From an uncultured Bacilli bacterium (GTDB lineage Bacteria; Bacillota_I; Bacilli_A; RF39; UBA660), in assembly GCA_934086145.1 (NCBI GenBank), contig CAKOHV010000030.1, positions 1 to 18,649 on the forward strand: a stretch of DNA of 18,649 nt, in the 5' to 3' direction. The position numbers were made by a program, and so were the translations under genes. The notes under the pieces are model-generated. The model worked only from the letters and a program-made list of their open reading frames with translations, searched no databases and was not told the origin of the DNA. Below are positions 6,943 through 13,867 of this stretch, piece after piece (the first letter of the stretch is position 1; each line of letters opens with the position of its first letter).

Positions 6943-8580
6943 TTAAACTTCTTGAACTACCGCAATAATCATTGGTTTACATTCAGTTTCATGATATAAA
7001 TATTTACCTAATTCTTCTCTTATTTCATTTTTTATCTTATTATATTCGACATAGTTTTCAGTAATATTACGTTCAATGATTTCAAGAGAAAGACGTTTTA
7101 TTTCATCAATCATTTCACTAGAGTCCTTAACGTAGATGAACCCACGTGTTGTTACTTCTGGACCTACTAAAATAACTTTGTCTTTTTTAGAAATAGTAGC
7201 ACTTATTAAGACAATACCATTTTCGCTAAGCATTTCACGATCTTTAATGACTAATTCACCAACATCTTCGGAACTATTACCATCAATTAAAATATCGTTT
7301 ACTTTTATATGTTCAAATTTATCTTTATTATAATTACCATTTTGGAATTCAATAACATCGCCATTTTGTTTTAAAAGGATATTTTCGGCAGGAATGTTTA
7401 ATTCTGAAGCTAAGTTAGCATTATTGACCATATAGCGATATTCACCTTTGACAGGAATAAAGTATTTTGGTTTTACTAAATCAATCATAATCATTAAATC
7501 TTCTGATGAAGCATGATGAAGGATTGTTTTGTCTTTAGGAATACTAACAATATCACAGCCATTCATGGCAAGTTCATTTTCAACTTTAACTAAAGTCTTT
7601 TCACTACTATCATATTTAGGTTCTGCGAAAACAATTGTATCTGTTTTCTTTAGTTTTATAAATTTATCATAGCCACTTACAATTTTACTGATTGACGCAT
7701 AAGGATTATCTTTATTATCCTGAACCAATAAAATTGAGTCTTTATCATCAACGTTTGACAAGTCACCTAAGGTGTTTTCATCAAATTCAAGATATCCTTC
7801 TTTTTTAGCAAAAGCAATGATATTTTGAAGATTTTTACCCATGATGACAATTTTACGATGTGTATTAGCGGCGGCATCAAAAATTTCTTGAATAGTATAG
7901 ATGTGCGTTGGTAAACAAGAGAAAATCATTCGATAATCATGGTGTTTAATTGTATCTTTAAAGAAAGACGTTAAACGATGTGATGGTGATGTATGACCAA
8001 CGTGTTCAGAGAAAACAGATTCACAAAGTAAAGCAAGAACACCTTGTTTTCCAACGTAAGCTATTTTACCTAAATCCATTGAGTATTTTCCCATCATTTT
8101 AGGATCGATAATGAAATCGCCCGTATAGACAATAGCTCCATCTTTAGTATTTACGACATACATGACAGAATCAGGAGTCGAATGGCTGACATTTATTGGA
8201 AAAATGCTAACCGGTCCAAAATTTATTTTACGATGAGGTTTTATTTCGACAATTTTCTTTTCATCAATTCCATCATTAGTAAGAATAAACTTCGTAAATT
8301 TAGTAGCAAAAACTTTTATTTGTGGGATTTCAGTTAATAAGTCTTTGACAGCCCCCATATTTTCATAGTGACCATGTGTTAAAAAGACCCCTTTTACTCT
8401 ATTTTTATTTTTTTGTAAATAATCAAAATCAGGTATTATATAATCAATACCATAAAGATTTTCATTGGCGTATTTTAAGCCACAATCAAAAACAAAAATA
8501 TCATTATCAACTTCGATAATATAGCAGTTTTTGCCCATCTCATCTAGTCCACCTAGACTAAATATTTTTATATTACACAT
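6943..8580 (-). CDS. RNase J2-like protein with degenerate metal site
   Basis: The 545-residue protein has the RNase J layout: metallo-beta-lactamase and beta-CASP domains, then a C-terminal domain with KDSSEMIDEIKRLSLEI. RNase J enzymes degrade and mature mRNA and rRNA as 5' exonucleases and endonucleases. The opening FSLGGLDEMGKNCY matches the family. The zinc-binding motif HxHxDH is here HGHYEN (69-74), so Asp is Glu and the second motif His is Asn. H133 (SHSTPD), D155 (YTGDF) and H356 (LHHAS) are kept. The conserved PVHGEYR is PVKGEYR (K378), and the DSTN region reads ESVF. In Bacillus, J2 is a low-activity partner of J1 with a non-canonical metal site; this gene is probably the same kind of subunit. 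A full RNase J1 would be expected elsewhere. The ribosome site is weak (AAGAGA). Confidence 0.9.
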   Translation of the reverse strand: MCNIKIFSLGGLDEMGKNCYIIEVDNDIFVFDCGLKYANENLYGIDYIIPDFDYLQKNKNRVKGVFLTHGHYENMGAVKDLLTEIPQIKVFATKFTKFILTNDGIDEKKIVEIKPHRKINFGPVSIFPINVSHSTPDSVMYVVNTKDGAIVYTGDFIIDPKMMGKYSMDLGKIAYVGKQGVLALLCESVFSEHVGHTSPSHRLTSFFKDTIKHHDYRMIFSCLPTHIYTIQEIFDAAANTHRKIVIMGKNLQNIIAFAKKEGYLEFDENTLGDLSNVDDKDSILLVQDNKDNPYASISKIVSGYDKFIKLKKTDTIVFAEPKYDSSEKTLVKVENELAMNGCDIVSIPKDKTILHHASSEDLMIMIDLVKPKYFIPVKGEYRYMVNNANLASELNIPAENILLKQNGDVIEFQNGNYNKDKFEHIKVNDILIDGNSSEDVGELVIKDREMLSENGIVLISATISKKDKVILVGPEVTTRGFIYVKDSSEMIDEIKRLSLEIIERNITENYVEYNKIKNEIREELGKYLYHETECKPMIIAVVQEV

Positions 8581-8636
8581 ATATATGCATCTCTTTTCTA
8601 TAATTAATAAATTTCATCAAGGTTTGCGTCTAGGTA

Positions 8637-8665
8637 ATTATAGCAAATATATGTTAAAAATACAA
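8637..8665 (-). promoter_or_regulatory. Extended -10 promoter of the RNase J-like gene
   Basis: The minus strand reads TGCTATAAT (8637-8645), a consensus extended -10. TTGTAT lies 17 bases further up (8660-8665), keeping only the TTG of the -35. Confidence 0.6.
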
Positions 8666-9433
8666 TTAGTTTATTTCGGAAATAAGTTCGCTTAGATAAA
8701 CAATATTTAAATCTTGATACTTAATTTGACGAATCAAAATTATAAGTTGTTCTAAAGGTAATGATGATTTTACTAAAATAATTTCACCACTTTTAATAGT
8801 ATTTTTGGAACTAGTAAAATTATCTGGACCAATTATTAAAGATGGTTTAAATAAGTATTTGTTTTTACATCTTTGGGGGATGGTATCTTGAACGTAACAT
8901 AGATTTTTGTTTATTTTTTTACGGCGAAAGTAATTTTCTATGTCCTTATAAGTAGTATCGTCGCTGGCATTGTTAATCATTTCAAAATTTTCATTATACT
9001 CTTCCGTATTTATTAAAATATCAACTTTATAGTTTTGGCTTTGAAGATATTTAGCAAGCGAATTATCACCTTCAAAAAGTAAAGTGACGTTATTCTTTTT
9101 AGAATTGCCACGAATAATAATGCGATTCTTGTTATCTTCTAAAGAAATGACGGGTTTTACTTGAGAATAAACTAAGTGCGAGAAAGAAAATTCATTTAGT
9201 TCTTTCATATTAATAAAAGATTTATTCCGATTAATTTTTTTACCATTTAACCCCGGAATAATATAAAGATCATCAATCAATTTAGAATCGATGCTAGATA
9301 CAGTTAATTCATCTGAAACTTTGTTAATATTTTGCATAATAGGATTTTGATTTTTCATATGGATAGCTAAGTTTTCTGTTAGCATAAAAGAAAAGCAACA
9401 AATTATAAAAAAGAAAGCATATTTTAATTTCAT
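8666..9433 (-). CDS. Polysaccharide-deacetylase-fold protein, catalytic residues lost
   Basis: The 255-residue product has an N-terminal signal or membrane anchor (KLKYAFFFIICCFSFML). A conserved entry segment, YIIPGLNGKKINRNKSF then NMKELNEF, follows. The C-terminal half follows the deacetylase (NodB) fold by pattern: NVTLLFEGDN sits where active enzymes have VALTFDDGP. Late in the chain, SGEIILVKSSLPLEQLIILI and YQDLNIVYLSELI match the usual kpGdIiLlH strand, helix and Gy.xvtLsel ending. The catalytic Asp pair reads Glu-Gly, and no HxxxH zinc motif is visible, so activity on peptidoglycan is unlikely. It may bind glycan or act as a structural relative. The ATG at 9433 is 6 bases after AGGGTG; an in-frame GTG at 9442 is inside that site. 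No terminator separates it from the RNase J-like gene 85 bases downstream. Family assignment is by pattern only. Confidence 0.65.
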   Translation of the reverse strand: MKLKYAFFFIICCFSFMLTENLAIHMKNQNPIMQNINKVSDELTVSSIDSKLIDDLYIIPGLNGKKINRNKSFINMKELNEFSFSHLVYSQVKPVISLEDNKNRIIIRGNSKKNNVTLLFEGDNSLAKYLQSQNYKVDILINTEEYNENFEMINNASDDTTYKDIENYFRRKKINKNLCYVQDTIPQRCKNKYLFKPSLIIGPDNFTSSKNTIKSGEIILVKSSLPLEQLIILIRQIKYQDLNIVYLSELISEIN

Positions 9434-9466
9434 TTCATTCACCCTGTTAAAATATATGCTTATTTT

Positions 9467-9495
9467 TTGATTTTTAGTGATATTAGTGTTATAAT
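9467..9495 (+). promoter_or_regulatory. Sigma-A promoter of the 9524 gene
   Basis: TTGATT (9467-9472), a 17-base spacer and TATAAT (9490-9495). An AAGGGGG ribosome site follows before the ATG at 9524. Confidence 0.85.
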
Positions 9496-9523
9496 ATCGA
9501 GCACTTAAGGGGGAAAAAATTTT

Positions 9524-10513
9524 ATGGAAAATATTTTTGATTATTTGTTAGACTTATTAGTTGATGCTTTTGAAATTTATTTAACGTTTGCACAAGACTT
9601 CAACTTAGATGATTCTAGGAAAAATTTATCAGAGGAAAATAAGGCAGCCTATAATAAATTTATCTTTGCGGCCAATGGCGAACTCATGTGTGAGGAACAA
9701 GTTTTAGATACTTTTTATGCTAACTTAATTTCATTTGAAAGTGAGCTTGCTTATCCTTTAAAAAGAATAATTTCTTTCTTAGTCGGAAGATATGTTATGC
9801 TTTGCTACAATGATGATGATAAAGTTTTGCAAATGGCTTTCTTTTCACTTGCTTCAGCTGATGAAGTATTAGAAAAATTTAAAGAAAACTATTATTTTGC
9901 AATAGATTTAATAAGTACAGCTTTTAAAAGTTTCTTAAATGAAAAAAAAGTATATCAGAATATTGCTTATGCTTTAGCTAATAATGAATCTTATTCAATT
10001 AATAAATGGCTAGCTGATGAAAATGATGAAATAGAAGCAAGTTTAAATGAAGAATTGCGTAATAGTATATGTAATATGGTTGATAAATTAGTTCAAGATG
10101 GTGTTAAGTATCAGGATGCTCTTGATTATGTATGGCAATTTTTTACTCGTAACTTTGATCCAACAGGCATAATTTCAAAATATGGTGATGAAAAAAGGCC
10201 CGAATTTATTAAACAAGAAATTTTAAATATTATGTATTCTGATGTTTTTGAAGATGCTTGTAATCGGCATGATCTTGATAAACTAGACTATGAAGAACGT
10301 TTTATGATGATGACTGTTATTTTATCAGTTTATTCAGGAGCCATAAATGTTCCTAGCGAGCAGATAAGAAAAGATTTTATGGCGAGATTTATCGATTTAA
10401 GATATGATTATGAGAAAAGAAAGAAAAATCGCTGTGCTTCTTATGAGAATGGAAATATTAACTTGGTAAAAAAAGTTAATCCATCTTATCAATATGATGA
10501 ACTAACTTTTTAG
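9524..10513 (+). CDS. Uncharacterised helical cytoplasmic protein
   Basis: I do not recognise this 329-residue family. It has no signal peptide or membrane segment, is acidic in its first two thirds, and reads as almost all alpha-helix (FDYLLDLLVDAFEIYLTFAQ at the N-terminus, several Leu/Phe/Tyr-rich amphipathic helices, and a YEERFMMMTVILSVYSGAIN helix near residue 260). The last 40 residues are basic (YEKRKKNR) and then extended. Repeated aromatic pairs and the absence of Gly-rich loops suggest a scaffold or regulator rather than an enzyme; this is inference. The gene is a single unit: strong promoter, AAGGGGG ribosome site, its own terminator, and it is divergent from the deacetylase-fold gene. 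It is the only gene in the window with a TAG stop. The strong expression signals argue that it is real. Confidence 0.85.
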   Translation: MENIFDYLLDLLVDAFEIYLTFAQDFNLDDSRKNLSEENKAAYNKFIFAANGELMCEEQVLDTFYANLISFESELAYPLKRIISFLVGRYVMLCYNDDDKVLQMAFFSLASADEVLEKFKENYYFAIDLISTAFKSFLNEKKVYQNIAYALANNESYSINKWLADENDEIEASLNEELRNSICNMVDKLVQDGVKYQDALDYVWQFFTRNFDPTGIISKYGDEKRPEFIKQEILNIMYSDVFEDACNRHDLDKLDYEERFMMMTVILSVYSGAINVPSEQIRKDFMARFIDLRYDYEKRKKNRCASYENGNINLVKKVNPSYQYDELTF

Positions 10514-10557
10514 GGTGATTTAATAATATTTTTTACTTTTATTATTTTGGCAATTTT

Positions 10558-10581
10558 GGTAGATTATTTCTACCTTTTTTT
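10558..10581 (+). terminator. Terminator after the 9524 gene
   Basis: GGTAGA (10558-10563) and TCTACC (10569-10574) form a perfect 6-bp stem with a TTATT loop and a run of seven T. The T-tract overlaps the stop codon of the convergent ssb gene. Confidence 0.85.
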
Positions 10582-10921
10582 ATTCTTTTTCTTCTTGATT
10601 TTTATTTCCACTTAGGAAAGTCACTTTTTCGGCGATTACTTCGGTCATGTATTTTTTGGTACCATCCTCAGTTTGGTAATTGCTTGTTTGTAAGCGGCCT
10701 TTTAAGCCGACAATATCTCCTTTATGACAGTATTCACAAGTACTTGAAGCAATAGCATTCCAAAGAATACAGCGAATGAAGTCGGTTTCATACAAACCTT
10801 CTTGATTTTTAAAAGTTCTTTGAACGGCAAGGACAATGGTTGAGACTTTTTTGCCGTTTTCGGTAGTTATGACTTGGGGATCGTCAGTAAGTCTACCGAC
10901 TAGAACAACTTGATTTAACAT
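10580..10921 (-). CDS. ssbB: Single-stranded DNA-binding protein, SsbB type
   Basis: The 113-residue protein is one OB fold: MLNQVVLVGRLTDDPQ, then VSTIVLAVQRTFKN, DFIRCILWN, CHKGDIVGLKGRLQTSNYQ and YMTEVIAEKVTFL, all in family order. The chain stops shortly after the fold (KNQEEKE). It lacks the long disordered linker and the acidic DDDIPF-type tail of the essential SsbA. The same size and missing tail are features of B. subtilis SsbB, which coats incoming DNA during natural transformation. It is not beside rpsF or rpsR, where the housekeeping ssb usually sits, so a second ssb is expected elsewhere. AAAGGAGG precedes the ATG and a promoter overlapping an unusual inverted repeat lies upstream. 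The SSB call is firm; the competence role is inferred. Confidence 0.9.
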   Translation of the reverse strand: MLNQVVLVGRLTDDPQVITTENGKKVSTIVLAVQRTFKNQEGLYETDFIRCILWNAIASSTCEYCHKGDIVGLKGRLQTSNYQTEDGTKKYMTEVIAEKVTFLSGNKNQEEKE

Positions 10922-10942
10922 TTTTTCCTCCTTTCGCTAGCA

Positions 10943-10971
10943 ATAATAACAGGAGATACTTTTTTAAGCAA
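10943..10971 (-). promoter_or_regulatory. Promoter of the ssb gene
   Basis: The minus strand carries TTGCTT (10966-10971), a 17-base spacer and TATTAT (10943-10948). The -35 lies inside one arm of the imperfect inverted repeat at 10964-11027. Confidence 0.65.
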
Positions 10972-11032
10972 ATCACTAAAAAATGATTTTGATTACTTAA
11001 GGAAGTTGCTTTTAGGAATTTGCTTAAGTAAT
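10964..11032. repeat. Overlapping inverted repeats upstream of ssb
   Basis: TTAAGCAAATCACTAAAA (10964-10981) recurs inverted at 11010-11027 with 16 of 18 matches. A second, perfect 10-bp repeat, ATTACTTAAG (10992-11001) with CTTAAGTAAT (11023-11032), shares the right-hand arm, so the two pairings exclude each other. The left arm covers the ssb -35 box. The layout fits a pair of operator sites or a switchable RNA structure. Confidence 0.6.
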
Positions 11033-11049
11033 TTTATTTTTTTAAATAA

Positions 11050-11090
11050 AAAAACACTTCTATTTTTTTATTTTAGAGGTGTTTTTATTT
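11050..11090 (-). terminator. Bidirectional-looking terminator after sufB
   Basis: AAAAACACTTCTA (11050-11062) pairs with TAGAGGTGTTTTT (11074-11086) with one G-U pair. T-rich runs lie on both sides. It follows the sufB stop by 17 bases in the minus direction. Confidence 0.75.
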
Positions 11091-11103
11091 TTTTTGATAT
11101 ATT

Positions 11104-12396
11104 TTACTCTTTTAATAAACGATTTAATTCAACAGCATATTCCATAGGAAGTTCTTTTTTAAAATCAGAAACAAAGCCCATGATTAATAATTCTTTGGCA
11201 CTATCCTCGCTTAAACCTTTACTTGTTAAATAAAATAATTTTTCTTCACTGACCTTAGAAATGGTAGCTTCGTGTTCCAAGCTAGAGCTTTGATTAGCCA
11301 CAATATTTTTAGGAAAAGTATCACTTTTCGAAATGTCATCTAATATTATTGTATCACATTTAATTTTAGCTTCGCTGTTTATCGCATTTTTGGCAATACG
11401 AGTTGTTCCACGATAATTACTAATGCCACCTTTACTAGCAATTGATTTGCTAACAATATTGCTCTTCGTATTAGGAGCTAAGTGAATCATTTTAGCCCCA
11501 GCGTCAAGTTGTTGACCTTCTTTAGCATAAGCAATACTTATGGAATTACCAACAGCGCCTTCGCCATTTAAAATGCATGATGGATATTTCATGGTAATCT
11601 TACTACCAATATTACCATCAACCCACTCCATTTGACCATGGGCATCAACAATGGCACGCTTAGTTACTAAGTTATAAACGTCAGTTGACCAATTCTGGAT
11701 GGTTGAGTAACGGCAATGAGCATTTTTTCCAACGAAGATTTCAACGACTCCAGCATGAAGTGAGGTCTGACTATAAGTCGGAGCAGTACAACCTTCAATG
11801 TAACTTAAGTCGGCACCATCATCAACAATAATAATAGTACGTTCAAATTGGCCTAGACTTTCTGATTGAATTCTAAAATAGCTTTGCAATGGACGATCAA
11901 GTTTAACATTTTTAGGAATATAAATAAAAGATCCCCCACTCCACACAGCGCCATTTAAAGCAGTGTACTTATTTTCAGCATAATTGACTAAGGTATTAAA
12001 ATACTTTTCAAATAATTCAGGATATTTTTGTAAGGCATCATCGGTTGAAGTAAAAATAACATCATCAGAAACACTTTGATTATGGTATACAACTTCACTT
12101 TCAAATTGATTAGTTACACCACCTAAATACTTATTTTCAGCATCAATTACACCTAAATCATCAAAGGTATTTCGAATACTACAATTAACATGATCCCAGT
12201 CGTTAGTTAATTTACTTTCGTTATCTTTATAATAATTAATTTTAGAGAAATCAATATCGATTTTAGGACCAAAAGTTGGATTGTCTAATTCTTGAAACTT
12301 GGCAAAAGCCTTTAAACGAAAATTAAGCATCCATTCTGGCTCATTTTTTTTCTTTGATAAATCGATAACAAATCGTTCATTTAGTTCTTTTTTCAT
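11104..12396 (-). CDS. sufB: Fe-S cluster assembly protein SufB
   Basis: SufB is the scaffold component of the SufBCD complex that builds iron-sulfur clusters. The 430-residue chain shows family landmarks in order: the NVKLDRPLQSYFRI segment, the right-handed beta-helix core (IEGCTAPTYS, LHAGVVEIFVGKNAHCRYST, WVDGNIGSKITMKYPSCIL) and the end SSLEHEATISKVSEEKLFYL, whose Glu-His-Glu is kept. Length is slightly below the usual 465 because the N-terminus is short. No sufC, sufD, sufS or sufU lies beside it, although sufB normally ends a sufCDSUB operon in Firmicutes. The gene has its own promoter and terminator. The ATG at 12396 is chosen; an in-frame GTG at 12405 would start essentially at the predicted transcript 5' end. 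No clear ribosome site precedes either start. Confidence 0.93.
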   Translation of the reverse strand: MKKELNERFVIDLSKKKNEPEWMLNFRLKAFAKFQELDNPTFGPKIDIDFSKINYYKDNESKLTNDWDHVNCSIRNTFDDLGVIDAENKYLGGVTNQFESEVVYHNQSVSDDVIFTSTDDALQKYPELFEKYFNTLVNYAENKYTALNGAVWSGGSFIYIPKNVKLDRPLQSYFRIQSESLGQFERTIIIVDDGADLSYIEGCTAPTYSQTSLHAGVVEIFVGKNAHCRYSTIQNWSTDVYNLVTKRAIVDAHGQMEWVDGNIGSKITMKYPSCILNGEGAVGNSISIAYAKEGQQLDAGAKMIHLAPNTKSNIVSKSIASKGGISNYRGTTRIAKNAINSEAKIKCDTIILDDISKSDTFPKNIVANQSSSLEHEATISKVSEEKLFYLTSKGLSEDSAKELLIMGFVSDFKKELPMEYAVELNRLLKE

Positions 12397-12412
12397 AATA
12401 ATCACGGTATAT

Positions 12413-12441
12413 ATTATACAATAATTATAATCATTTGAAAA
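12413..12441 (-). promoter_or_regulatory. sufB promoter, possibly giving a leaderless message
   Basis: The minus strand reads TTTTCA (12436-12441), a 17-base spacer and TATAAT (12413-12418). The expected start point is about 12406, one base before an in-frame GTG and ten before the ATG. The -35 overlaps that of the divergent promoter. Confidence 0.65.
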
Positions 12442-12463
12442 TATTTATTTTTTCTGTTATTAT
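12435..12463 (+). promoter_or_regulatory. Sigma-A promoter of the 12501 gene
   Basis: TTGAAA (12435-12440), a 17-base spacer and TATTAT (12458-12463), with TG one base before the -10. Its -35 shares five positions with the sufB -35, so the two polymerases cannot bind together. Confidence 0.75.
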
Positions 12464-12500
12464 TTATGTAAGATGATAAAAAATAGGAAGAATTGATTTT

Positions 12501-13817
12501 ATGAATTTAAATGAAAATACATTAAAAATGTTACAAGAAATGAACCCGCAATTAATGGATATTACAATCAAAGGAAATATGCTATTTTATAAAGATAAAA
12601 GCGTTGATATTTCTAATTTTTCAATAAGTGAACTAACAAGTGATGAATCACCTTTGGTTAATGATATTAGTATTTTAAGTAGCGAAGATGTTTTTAATAT
12701 AATAAATATTCATGCTTTAGTGATTGAAACCAAGAATAAGGGACTTTTAGAGGATAAAAAAGAAAATGGGAGTTTACCCGAGGAAGAAAAAACACAATTA
12801 ATAGCTCAAACATTTAAGAAAAAAGATTCTTTAGGAAATGAAAAGCAATATATTCATGTAGTGGATAGTTTTGGAAAAGATAACGTTTATGTTAATGATT
12901 ATCATGAATCATTTGAAGAAGTTGAAACATTCGTTGATAAAGTTAAAGAAAATAATGCGCTTAATGCCGCAGAATTATGTGGTTTCTTAGAACACAGATT
13001 TAGACGAGTTCATCTAACAGATACATATGATATGTTAAGAAAAGATGGAACAAGTGAAGACTTTGCTAATAAAATTAGAAATTTTGATTATCAGCATCAT
13101 AATGATAAAAATTTTGCAGTAGGAAACGAAGAAGAAGATATCTTAATTAGTAATGATCACACTGTTTCATCTTACAAAAGAGACCTTCAAGGAAATTTAA
13201 TACAACAAAATTTCACAAATGCACAAGCAAAAGAAGTCACTACCCTTCCTTCTAGCAATAATAAGGAAAGTCAAGAAAACAATAGTACTTTGCAGGGAAA
13301 TGATTCAAAGGAACCAGATGCTCCTGGTACGGCAGGAAATGCTTTTGTTAATAAAGATGTTGACCAATTTAAAGTTATTAATTTAATATCAATTGAAAAA
13401 TTTAAAAAGCTTGTAAATAGTATAGAAGAACATACGAAAGAAGAAGAATTTGAGCTTGGTTTAATTAATGCCTATTTTGGAGAATTAATGTTATATAGAG
13501 ATTATTTATTACCAGACTTAAAAAGATTATTACAATTCTTTGAACAAATGATGTTAGAATTTGCAACAGCAAAAGATGGTTCATTAAATAAAAATCAAAG
13601 TGATGAATTAGATAAATATTATGAATTAATTCAAAAAAATGATGTAATTAAGAAAAATAAGCAAGAAAAAAATAAAGATTTAATGATTAAGAAGTTAGAA
13701 TTACAAAAGCCCCAAAATGAGGGTGGATATATAAAGACTAGAGTGTTGGTCATTGTTATGTTAGTCATAACTGCCCTATTATCTTTAGCAGGAATTTGTT
13801 ACTTGCTTATTAAATAA
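12501..13817 (+). CDS. Uncharacterised tail-anchored membrane protein
   Basis: I do not recognise this 438-residue family. There is no signal peptide. The N-terminal part (1 to about 230) is acidic and mixed alpha/beta, with a CGFLEHRFRRVHLTDTYDM stretch near residue 160. A low-complexity Ser/Asn/Gln/Glu-rich linker lies at about 240-290. A helical, strongly charged region (about 295-410, with KKNKQEKNKDLMIKKLELQK near its end) looks partly coiled coil. One hydrophobic helix (about 415-437) ends the chain with a single Lys after it, the layout of a tail-anchored protein whose bulk stays in the cytoplasm. No catalytic motif is seen and there is no Trp. The ribosome site is AGGAAG, rather far (about 10 bases) from the ATG. 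The promoter is back to back with that of sufB. Confidence 0.85.
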   Translation: MNLNENTLKMLQEMNPQLMDITIKGNMLFYKDKSVDISNFSISELTSDESPLVNDISILSSEDVFNIINIHALVIETKNKGLLEDKKENGSLPEEEKTQLIAQTFKKKDSLGNEKQYIHVVDSFGKDNVYVNDYHESFEEVETFVDKVKENNALNAAELCGFLEHRFRRVHLTDTYDMLRKDGTSEDFANKIRNFDYQHHNDKNFAVGNEEEDILISNDHTVSSYKRDLQGNLIQQNFTNAQAKEVTTLPSSNNKESQENNSTLQGNDSKEPDAPGTAGNAFVNKDVDQFKVINLISIEKFKKLVNSIEEHTKEEEFELGLINAYFGELMLYRDYLLPDLKRLLQFFEQMMLEFATAKDGSLNKNQSDELDKYYELIQKNDVIKKNKQEKNKDLMIKKLELQKPQNEGGYIKTRVLVIVMLVITALLSLAGICYLLIK

Positions 13818-13829
13818 TAAGTCAAACAA

Positions 13830-13867
13830 AAAACAATTTTAGATTCAGTTCTAAAATTGTTTTTTTA
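13830..13867. terminator. Bidirectional terminator between the 12501 gene and pta
   Basis: CAATTTTAGA (13834-13843) and TCTAAAATTG (13850-13859) form a perfect 10-bp stem with a 6-base loop, flanked by A runs on the left and T runs on the right. It serves both convergent genes. Confidence 0.85.

Noticed and set aside
4955..8580. HerA plus RNase J-like gene as an antiphage defence pair
   Set aside because: Each has its own promoter region and terminator with about 210 bases between them, and no known HerA partner nuclease is present.
10975..11000. ComK-type box (AAAA-n5-TTTT) upstream of ssb
   Set aside because: A single AT-box match is expected by chance in sequence this AT-rich, and the second box needed at a fixed spacing is not seen.
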